A model generated the notes under the pieces. That model was given only the letters and a program-made list of their open reading frames with translations, was not told the DNA's origin and ran no database searches. Below, piece by piece: positions 37,553 to 44,504 of a stretch of DNA of 64,000 bases (positions are counted from its first letter, which is position 1; each line of letters begins with the position of its first letter). The stretch spans positions 62,001 to 126,000 of the forward strand of contig NZ_BOPZ01000004.1 in assembly GCF_018332455.1 (NCBI RefSeq), in the 5' to 3' direction. Made by a program: the position numbers and the translations under genes. The DNA is from Clostridium polyendosporum. GTDB lineage: Bacteria; Bacillota; Clostridia; Clostridiales; Clostridiaceae.

Positions 37553-38278
37553 TTACTTAATAATTTCTTTTCTTTTTTCTATAAAATAAACAATCCAAAT
37601 ACTTATTTCATAAAGTAATAAAATAGGTGCTGCTATTAATGTACACGTTAATAACCCTGCATTAGATATAAATAATCCTTCAAGAGTTAAGATAAATATA
37701 ATAACATACTTCCTCCATTTTTTTAGCTTGCTTGAGCTTAAAAGAGATATTTTTGATAAAAGTACAATTAAGTAAGGAATCAAAAACATAATTCCTGTTA
37801 AAAAGCAGAAAACACCAATGAAGTTAAAGTATGTACTTCCTGAAAGCAGTGGTGTCATATATCCCTGCCCATAAGATATAAGAAAACTTAATGTATAAGG
37901 TAATGTTAATGTGTATCCAAAAATTAAACCACCAAAGAATAATATAGATACAAAAAATATATTTTTATACAAAAACTTTTTCTCTTTTTTGGTTAATCCG
38001 GGATTAATAAATGCAGCTACTTGATACAATATCACAGGACTTGTAACTATAACCCCTATAAATAGAGATATTTCCATTCTAGTTGTAAAACCTTCGGTTA
38101 ACGAAAAATATACAAGCTCTAAATTATATTTAGCTATAGGCACCAATAATATCTTAATTAAATAATAAACTTTATCATAAGTAATTATCGCTGCAACGCT
38201 AACGAAGGCTATGATAATTATTAATCTTTTTCTTAACTCATGAAGATGATCTACCACAGACATCTCTTCCGTAACCAT
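37553..38278 (-). CDS. tatC: Twin-arginine translocase subunit TatC (second copy)
   Basis: 241 residues, six membrane helices. It keeps the typical TatC recognition features HLHELRKRL at the N-terminus and VTSPVILYQVAAFINPGLTKKEK before helix 3, so it is the more canonical of the two TatC proteins here. Its partner substrate is almost certainly the Tat-signal hydrogenase small subunit of the same cluster. Confidence 0.93.
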   Translation of the reverse strand: MVTEEMSVVDHLHELRKRLIIIIAFVSVAAIITYDKVYYLIKILLVPIAKYNLELVYFSLTEGFTTRMEISLFIGVIVTSPVILYQVAAFINPGLTKKEKKFLYKNIFFVSILFFGGLIFGYTLTLPYTLSFLISYGQGYMTPLLSGSTYFNFIGVFCFLTGIMFLIPYLIVLLSKISLLSSSKLKKWRKYVIIFILTLEGLFISNAGLLTCTLIAAPILLLYEISIWIVYFIEKRKEIIK

Positions 38279-38314
38279 AACTTCACCTCTTAAATTAACA
38301 TTTATGTTTTTGCT

Positions 38315-39043
38315 CTAACTGCTAGCTTTTTTATTTTTTTCTAATACATAGATACACCAAATACTAATCTCATATAATGCAATAATAGGTAAAGTTATTA
38401 AAATAAATGTAAAAGCATCTAATGAAGGGCAAATAAATGCCACTGTAATAAAAGAAATCATTATTGCAAATTTTCTTTTACCCATTAACATTTTTGAATT
38501 TACAATATTTATGCTAGATAACGCAATTAATATTAATGGAAGTTGAAAAAGCAATCCTATAGTTAATAGAAGTGTATCTACAAACGAAAAATAGTCACTA
38601 CCGGACAAATTTGCTTTCATAAAGTCATTACCACATTCTAATAAGAAATTAATGGTGGAAGGCAACAATAATTTATACCCAAATATAATTCCACCGATGA
38701 ATAACAAAACAGCAAATGGAATTATAATAAAATATAATAGTCTTCTAGCTTCTTTTGTAATCTTTGACCCACATACGGAAATCACTATATAAGCTAATAT
38801 AGGTGAAGATAAAACTACTCCCCCTAAAAAAGCAACTTTCATCTTTGCCATAATTCCTTCTACAGGAGTCATAAAATATAACTTTATTCCACCAAGAGGT
38901 TTAGTTAAAATGCTAATAATATAATCCGATTTAAAATACATAAAAGATGTAGCAATAATAACAATGATAAACATTGTTATTATTGCTTTTCTAAACTTCT
39001 CAAGAAAATGTGCCAAATGAACAATCTGTTCGCTCTTTATCAT
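38315..39043 (-). CDS. tatC: Twin-arginine translocase subunit TatC (first, divergent copy)
   Basis: 242 residues, six helices and TatC-like order, but the signature segments are degraded: LAHFLEKFRKAI in place of HLxELRxRL, and VVLSSPILAYIVISVCGSKI in place of SPxxxYQxWxFxxPGL. It may form a mixed TatC complex with the downstream copy, or have a specialised contact. It lies 18 bases after tatA and 36 before the second tatC. Confidence 0.88.
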   Translation of the reverse strand: MIKSEQIVHLAHFLEKFRKAIITMFIIVIIATSFMYFKSDYIISILTKPLGGIKLYFMTPVEGIMAKMKVAFLGGVVLSSPILAYIVISVCGSKITKEARRLLYFIIIPFAVLLFIGGIIFGYKLLLPSTINFLLECGNDFMKANLSGSDYFSFVDTLLLTIGLLFQLPLILIALSSINIVNSKMLMGKRKFAIMISFITVAFICPSLDAFTFILITLPIIALYEISIWCIYVLEKNKKASS

Positions 39044-39061
39044 TCCTATACCTCATTTATC

Positions 39062-39253
39062 CTATTTTTCTTCTTTCTTTTCCTCAACCTTTTCTTCAGA
39101 AGTATTTCCTTTAGTAAGTTCACTTGACGCTTTTTTAAATTCATTAATAGCCTCTCCAACAGATTTACCAACCTGTGGCAACTTGCCTGGTCCAAATATT
39201 ACTAACGCAATTACCAATAAAACCATTAACTCAGGAAATCCTATTCTAGGCAT
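39062..39253 (-). CDS. tatA: Sec-independent translocase TatA
   Basis: 63 residues. One N-terminal membrane helix (GFPELMVLLVIALVIFGPGK) with the FGPGKLPQ hinge is followed by an amphipathic helix (VGKSVGEAINEFKKASSEL) and a Lys/Glu tail. No tatB is present, as in minimal Gram-positive TatAC systems. Confidence 0.95.
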   Translation of the reverse strand: MPRIGFPELMVLLVIALVIFGPGKLPQVGKSVGEAINEFKKASSELTKGNTSEEKVEEKKEEK

Positions 39254-39287
39254 GAAACTATTCCTCCTTATACTCTAATTAATCATT

Positions 39288-39959
39288 CTATATATGTTTA
39301 TTTTTTCTCTTCTCTACAACTTTGTTCTTTAACCACAAGCATATTTCATCAATACCTTGATCTTTTGTACAGCTTGTTTCAAAAGTTTTAGCATTAGCAT
39401 TCAAAGCTTTTATATCTATATAAAACTCTTCTTTATTGAAATTAGTAAAATCTATAAGATCTATTTTATTTAATATAACTGCTCCACTCTTCTCAAACAT
39501 TAGTGGATATTTAAGTGGCTTATCATTACCCTCTGTAGTACTTAAAACTGAAATCTTTATATCTTCACCGATTTCAAATTCAGCAGGGCATACAAGGTTT
39601 CCAACATTTTCAATTACAAGAAGATCCGTTTTTTCTAAATTTAATGAATTAAGAGCATTCTTAATCATTTCACCATCTAAATGACATGCTCCACCAGTGT
39701 TTATTTGCACAACTGGTATTCCTTGTGCCTCAATTCTTTCTGCATCCTTTGTTGTATAAATGTCGCCTTCTATTACAGCAATTTTTATTTCATCTTTAAG
39801 CTTTCCAATAATTTTTTCTAATAGTGAAGTTTTACCTGATCCAGGTGAACTCATTAAGTTAACAACATAAATACCTTCTTTATCTAACATTTTCTTATTT
39901 TGCGCCGTTATTTCATCATTTGTTTGAAGTATATTGGTTACAACTTTAATTTGGCTCAT
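39288..39959 (-). CDS. hypB: Hydrogenase nickel-insertion GTPase HypB
   Basis: 223 residues. SIMIBI GTPase with P-loop SSPGSGKTSLLEK, metal site GGACHLDG plus LVCPAEF, and NKIDLIDF. It lacks the His-rich and CxxCGC N-terminal extensions of some HypB proteins, so it probably has little nickel storage ability and relies on the ECF importer and HypA. It lies 3 bases after hypA. Confidence 0.96.
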   Translation of the reverse strand: MSQIKVVTNILQTNDEITAQNKKMLDKEGIYVVNLMSSPGSGKTSLLEKIIGKLKDEIKIAVIEGDIYTTKDAERIEAQGIPVVQINTGGACHLDGEMIKNALNSLNLEKTDLLVIENVGNLVCPAEFEIGEDIKISVLSTTEGNDKPLKYPLMFEKSGAVILNKIDLIDFTNFNKEEFYIDIKALNANAKTFETSCTKDQGIDEICLWLKNKVVEKRKNKHI

Positions 39960-39962
39960 TTT

Positions 39963-40304
39963 CTAATCTCCTTCTATTGTATAAATTAAAAGTTCATATC
40001 CAGTAATAATATTGCTTGAAAACTTATTACACTCAGGACATAGTTTATTAAAGTGATCCACCTTAAATGTAATTTTGCACTTCTCACATTCTGCTGTGGC
40101 CTCAACTTTTACTATTTCAAACTCTGCACCTTCTGCTGCTGTACCTTTGGAAACACAGTTAAATGCAAAGACTAATGAATCTTCCATAACTCCAGACAGT
40201 TCTCCAACTCTTAACGAAATCTTGTTTATCTTTTTAAGGTTATTTTCCTCAGCTTTCTTTGATGCAATTTCTATAACATTTTGAACAATTGAAACTTCAT
40301 GCAT
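39963..40304 (-). CDS. hypA: Hydrogenase nickel-insertion protein HypA
   Basis: 113 residues. The N-terminal MHE nickel ligand set and the zinc site CEKCKITFKVDHFNKLCPEC are intact. It delivers nickel to the large-subunit precursor with HypB. Eight bases separate it from the protease gene. Confidence 0.96.
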   Translation of the reverse strand: MHEVSIVQNVIEIASKKAEENNLKKINKISLRVGELSGVMEDSLVFAFNCVSKGTAAEGAEFEIVKVEATAECEKCKITFKVDHFNKLCPECNKFSSNIITGYELLIYTIEGD

Positions 40305-40312
40305 AACATCAC

Positions 40313-40765
40313 CTAATTTATATTTAATTCTTTTTTAACATGACCTATAACCTCAGAGATGCTATTTTTCATGTTATCAGTCATATCTAAATCAAAGCAT
40401 ATGTGCTCCGGCTCTATCCCAAATATTACAACATCTGGATACTTACCAATCATATTTGCCATTTTAACTACGTCAAGAATTTGGACATCGTGTATAGATA
40501 AGTTTTCTTTTCTATAATTAGTAATATCCTCAGGTTTTATCTTATAAATAGTACCTGGTTCGTACCCAGCTTTAAGGCAGTCTATAACTACTACTTTTTT
40601 ATAATCCAAAAAATATCCTAAAATATCTAGTGTAGAAGTACCTCCATCTACTAATTCAATAGTAGATGGAAGATTTTCATTTTCTAGCTGTTTTATTGTA
40701 TGCACTCCTACACCGTCATCTTTAAGCAGTATATTTCCTATTCCAATGATGACAGTATCTTTCAT
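40313..40765 (-). CDS. [NiFe]-hydrogenase maturation endopeptidase (HyaD/HycI family)
   Basis: 150 residues. Clips the C-terminal tail of the large subunit after nickel insertion. The N-terminal motif IGIGNILLKDDGVGVH contains the first acidic nickel ligand; DGGTSTLDIL and LSIHDVQ contain the others. It starts 2 bases after the large-subunit stop. A 5' copy of this gene survives as a fragment at 49824-49868. Confidence 0.92.
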   Translation of the reverse strand: MKDTVIIGIGNILLKDDGVGVHTIKQLENENLPSTIELVDGGTSTLDILGYFLDYKKVVVIDCLKAGYEPGTIYKIKPEDITNYRKENLSIHDVQILDVVKMANMIGKYPDVVIFGIEPEHICFDLDMTDNMKNSISEVIGHVKKELNIN

Positions 40766-40767
40766 AA

Positions 40768-42186
40768 TTAAACTCCTAAAGGTTGTACTATAAAATTAGA
40801 CATTTCTACTCCTTCTGGTGACATAACATGTACTGAACATCCTGTACATGGATCAAAAGAGTGTACTATTCTTAAAAGTTCAATAGGTTGATTTGGATCT
40901 GCAACATGTGTTCCAATTAATGCTTTTTCTATTGGTCCAACATTTCCGCTATCATCCATTGGTGATGCATTCCAGCATGTTGGAGTGATAATTTGGTATC
41001 TAGATATTTTTGAGCTTGAAACAGATAGCCAGTGTCCTAATGCTCCTCTTGGCGCCTCTGTAAGCCCTATTCCAGCTCCAGAAGTTGGCGTACTAACATT
41101 AGTGTATGCACTTGTTCCAACTACTATTTGATCAAGCCAAGTTTGCATGTTGCTTGCTATCTTTGCAGTTTCTGTATATCTTGCTTTATGTCTATCCATA
41201 ACTGATACACCGTTTCTATAATCTCCACTTACCCAAGTTCTAGCTAAAGAACCTGCTTCATAAGATTGCCCATTATATCTTGGTGCTTTAAGCCATGTAT
41301 ATGCTCCAGTTTTTCCGTAGCTTGGAGTTGTTGTTTCACTAGCAGGGTTTACTCCTGATGGTGATGAATACCAAGAATGTCCTACATATTCTTTTATGTT
41401 TGGTTCACTAAAGCTTCCCACTGTTCCATTAGTTACAGTTCCCGCTGGGAATAGCTTACTTCCAGTTGTGTTAGTATCAAATACTCCATAGGATATTAAG
41501 TTGCCATAACCTTGACCGACGTTATAATAATCACTATAAGTAGAAGCTAATTTATTTACATCCCCTTGATATGTGTTTGTAATAAATGATGTTATGTCAT
41601 TTAAATATGTTCTAAAATTGTTTATATCAGTTGAAGTTGGAGTTGCAGTCACTCCGCCTGGAACAACATTACCAACATGAGGAAGTTTACCTCCGAATAT
41701 TGCTCCCATTTCATGTGCTTTTCTTCTTATTGATAACGCCGTAACATAATTATTTATTAAGTTTTGAGTATCAGTGGAATTAAATCTGAAATCTTGAGTG
41801 TATCCTGGAGTCCATGGACTCATCTGTGGTCCTTGAATAAAATCCATTAATGCAAGATGATAGAAGTGTAATATGTTACTTGATATGAAATTTGAACCTT
41901 GTATTAAGTTTCTTAAAAGTATAGCTTGTAGATTAGGAGTAAAATTTAATGCCTTCTCTACAGCTTTCGATGAAGCAATAGCATGAGAAACTGGACATAG
42001 GCCACATATTCTTTGAGTTAAAAATGCCGCATCCTTTGGCACTCTATTTATAAGCATATTTTCAAAGTCTCTATAAAGATTGCCTGCAGCCTTAGCCGCT
42101 GTTACGTTGTTATTTGCATCTAGTGTTACCTCTACCTTTAAGTGTCCTTCCAATCTAGTGATTGGATCCAATACTAGTGTACTCAT
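40768..42186 (-). CDS. [NiFe]-hydrogenase large (catalytic) subunit
   Basis: 472 residues. L1 RICGLCPVSH (Cys61, Cys64) and L2 SFDPCTGCSVH (Cys447, Cys450) bind the NiFe centre. The chain ends 19 residues after His453, the usual cut site of the maturation protease encoded next. The N-terminus VLDPITRLEGHLKVEV is typical of group 1 uptake-type enzymes. It has no signal peptide and would cross the membrane with the Tat-signal small subunit. The 35-base gap after the small-subunit gene fits one operon. Confidence 0.96.
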   Translation of the reverse strand: MSTLVLDPITRLEGHLKVEVTLDANNNVTAAKAAGNLYRDFENMLINRVPKDAAFLTQRICGLCPVSHAIASSKAVEKALNFTPNLQAILLRNLIQGSNFISSNILHFYHLALMDFIQGPQMSPWTPGYTQDFRFNSTDTQNLINNYVTALSIRRKAHEMGAIFGGKLPHVGNVVPGGVTATPTSTDINNFRTYLNDITSFITNTYQGDVNKLASTYSDYYNVGQGYGNLISYGVFDTNTTGSKLFPAGTVTNGTVGSFSEPNIKEYVGHSWYSSPSGVNPASETTTPSYGKTGAYTWLKAPRYNGQSYEAGSLARTWVSGDYRNGVSVMDRHKARYTETAKIASNMQTWLDQIVVGTSAYTNVSTPTSGAGIGLTEAPRGALGHWLSVSSSKISRYQIITPTCWNASPMDDSGNVGPIEKALIGTHVADPNQPIELLRIVHSFDPCTGCSVHVMSPEGVEMSNFIVQPLGV

Positions 42187-42221
42187 TTATATCATCCCTT
42201 TCATTTTTAAATATTACTAAC

Positions 42222-43106
42222 TTATTGATTTAGAGGATTTGTAGGGAATGTTGGGTTTGCACATCCTATACAAGGATAATTAGATCCAATGCACCAATTG
42301 ACTCCATTATTCCACTTCATAGATGGACATACATTACTACATCCTGGTCCTTTACATCCTATTGCTCTATAACACCCATATATGCCTGGTTGACTTACCT
42401 GTGTTTTTCCTCTTCTTGGACAATTTGAGTGAATTTGAGAATTATAATATTGAGTTGGTCTATTATAGGAATCTAATTGTGGCATACCAGTTAAGATAAG
42501 ATTTAATAAAGTTTGTATCATAACAGTTGGGTGGACAGGACAGCCAGAAAGATTTATAACAGGATTAGCAGTTTTACCACTTAATAAGGACTTTGCTGTT
42601 GTACAAGATGTTGCATTAGGGGCAGCTGCTGGTACTCCTCCAAAAGAAGCACAAGTTCCTGCTGATACTACATATTTAGCCATAGGGCCATATTTTAATA
42701 CTGCCTGCTGCATTGTTAATGGAGTACCATTTTGTTCACCAATAATACAATAGTTTCCATTCTCTCCAGTAGGTATTGCTCCTTCGACCACAAGTATAAA
42801 CTGTCCATTATACTGAGTTGCAGCATTTTCAAGTGCTTGCATTGCGCTTTCTCCAGCAGAAGTCATAATTGTCGTGTTATACTTCATGCTTATCTTGTTT
42901 AAAAGTACATCATCAATAGTTGTGGGATTAGTAACATTTAGCATTGATATTGTACATCCAGAACATCCAGATCCATTTAACCAAATAACAGGTGGATCTG
43001 TCTCAGCTGCAAGTACAGTATTTACTCTGCTCATATCAAACTCTAATTCTAGTGCAATAGCTGTGGCAACAGACCACTTTAAGAATTCTCTTCTACTAAT
43101 TTTCAT
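42222..43106 (-). CDS. [NiFe]-hydrogenase small subunit, copy 1 (next to large subunit)
   Basis: 294 residues. Tat signal SRREFLKW with a hydrophobic stretch and a likely cut near VLAAE. Cluster ligands: proximal Cys48, Cys51, Cys152, Cys189; distal His226, Cys229, Cys245, Cys251; medial Cys260, Cys272, Cys279, Cys282. Cys272 (NWCIGSNYPC) replaces the Pro found in standard enzymes with a [3Fe-4S] medial cluster, so a [4Fe-4S] cluster is expected. There is no C-terminal membrane helix. The proximal site is the plain CxxC type, not the six-Cys oxygen-tolerant type. Confidence 0.95.
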   Translation of the reverse strand: MKISRREFLKWSVATAIALELEFDMSRVNTVLAAETDPPVIWLNGSGCSGCTISMLNVTNPTTIDDVLLNKISMKYNTTIMTSAGESAMQALENAATQYNGQFILVVEGAIPTGENGNYCIIGEQNGTPLTMQQAVLKYGPMAKYVVSAGTCASFGGVPAAAPNATSCTTAKSLLSGKTANPVINLSGCPVHPTVMIQTLLNLILTGMPQLDSYNRPTQYYNSQIHSNCPRRGKTQVSQPGIYGCYRAIGCKGPGCSNVCPSMKWNNGVNWCIGSNYPCIGCANPTFPTNPLNQ

Positions 43107-43166
43107 GCTTACACCCCTTTAATATGTATTTTAATATCATTAACAATTTAACATACGTTTATTAAC

Positions 43167-43219
43167 ATATTAATCCAATATGTGAGCTTATTCAACAAAT
43201 AGTATGTTAATTATTTGTT
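43167..43219 (-). promoter_or_regulatory. Promoter of small subunit copy 1, with inverted repeat
   Basis: TTGAAT (43190-43195, minus), a 17-base spacer and TAATAT (43167-43172). The spacer and boxes are nearly identical to those of copy 2. AACAAATA-N10-TATTTGTT (43194-43219) overlaps and extends upstream of the -35, a possible regulator site not conserved in copy 2. Confidence 0.6.
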
Positions 43220-43305
43220 AATATGTAATAAAGATACACAATATCAACTATTTACAATCTAGTTAAATAAGCATAAAATCATCCCTACCTTATCTCTATA
43301 ATTTA

Positions 43306-43371
43306 AACATACGTATGAGAAACTGGGCATACGCCACATATTCTTTGAGTTAAAAATTCTGCATCCTTTAT
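43306..43371 (-). pseudogene. Remnant of a second large-subunit gene (L1 motif)
   Basis: On the minus strand this reads AEFLTQRICGVCPVSH and then, after three more residues, a stop. It matches the L1 region of the intact large subunit (AAFLTQRICGLCPVSH), and the DNA is closely similar over about 50 bases. No start, no downstream gene and no other large-subunit sequence is present. Confidence 0.85.
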
Positions 43372-43382
43372 CTTTATACTAA

Positions 43383-44276
43383 CTAATCACGATAACTTAA
43401 TAATGGATTTGTTGGGAATGTAGGGTTAGCACAGCCTACACATGGATAATTTACACCTATACACCATCCTTGGCCATTATTCCATTTCATAGATGGACAT
43501 ACATTTTTACATGTTGGCCCCATACATCCTATACTTTCATAGCATCCATATATACCTGGTCGATTAGCATCTGGAGCCTCCTCCCTAGGGCATTTACTAT
43601 GAACTGAACTTGCGTAATATTTAGTTGGTCTACTATAAGAATCTAATGTTGGTGTTCCTGTTAATATGATATCAAGAAGTGTTTGTATCAAAACTGTCGG
43701 ATGAACAGGACATCCTGGAAGATTAACAACTGGATTTTTAGTTTTACCACTTAATAAGGACTTTGCTGTTGTACAAGATGTTGCATTAGGGGCAGCTGCT
43801 GGTACTCCTCCGAAAGAAGAACAAGTTCCTGCTGATACTACATACTTAGCCATAGGACCATATTTTAATACTGCCTGCTGCATTGTTAATTGAGTACCAT
43901 TTTGTTCACCTATGATACAATAGTTTCCACTTTGTCCAGTAGGTATAGCTCCTTCAACCACAAGTATAAACTGTCCATTATACTGAGTTGCGGCATTTTC
44001 AAGTGCTTGCATTGCACTTTCTCCAGCAGAAGTCATAATTGTTGAATTGTACTTCATGCTTATCTTATTTAAAAGTACATCATCGATAGTTGTAGGATTA
44101 GTAACATTTAGCATTGATATTGTACATCCTGAACATCCTGCTCCTTGAAGCCAGATTACAGGTGGATCTGTTTCTGCTGCAAGTACAGTATTTACTCTAC
44201 CCATATCAAACTCTAATTCTAGTGCAACAGCTGTAGCAACAGACCACTTTAAAAATTCTCTTCTACTAATTTTCAT
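43383..44276 (-). CDS. [NiFe]-hydrogenase small subunit, copy 2 (no adjacent large subunit)
   Basis: 297 residues, with the same Tat signal and all twelve cluster ligands at the same positions as copy 1, including the medial-site Cys272. By eye, residues 1-190 differ at about a dozen places, while residues 191-297 differ at about thirty, concentrated in the distal-cluster loop (CPREEAPDANRPG versus CPRRGKTQVSQPG). It is intact and has its own promoter, so it may be made and may compete for or exchange with copy 1. It is followed by the large-subunit remnant rather than a real partner gene. Confidence 0.93.
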   Translation of the reverse strand: MKISRREFLKWSVATAVALELEFDMGRVNTVLAAETDPPVIWLQGAGCSGCTISMLNVTNPTTIDDVLLNKISMKYNSTIMTSAGESAMQALENAATQYNGQFILVVEGAIPTGQSGNYCIIGEQNGTQLTMQQAVLKYGPMAKYVVSAGTCSSFGGVPAAAPNATSCTTAKSLLSGKTKNPVVNLPGCPVHPTVLIQTLLDIILTGTPTLDSYSRPTKYYASSVHSKCPREEAPDANRPGIYGCYESIGCMGPTCKNVCPSMKWNNGQGWCIGVNYPCVGCANPTFPTNPLLSYRD

Positions 44277-44339
44277 GGTTACACCCCTTTAACATTTATT
44301 TTTAATATCATCGATGATTTACCGCATATGCTTACTTTC

Positions 44340-44368
44340 ATATTACTCCAAGATATGAGCTTATTCAA
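44340..44368 (-). promoter_or_regulatory. Promoter of small subunit copy 2
   Basis: TTGAAT (44363-44368, minus), a 17-base spacer containing AAGCTCATATCTTGGAG, and TAATAT (44340-44345). It is a clear duplicate of the copy 1 promoter. Confidence 0.65.
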
Positions 44369-44504
44369 CAACATTCGCGTTAACTTTTTGTAAATTTGTA
44401 TTATAATTACATAACATGAAAAATTAGTAAAATAAGCACAAAGGGATGTTATTATATAATTAAAAAGTATTATAGATAACTACAATAGATATCTAACTTC
44501 TTCC

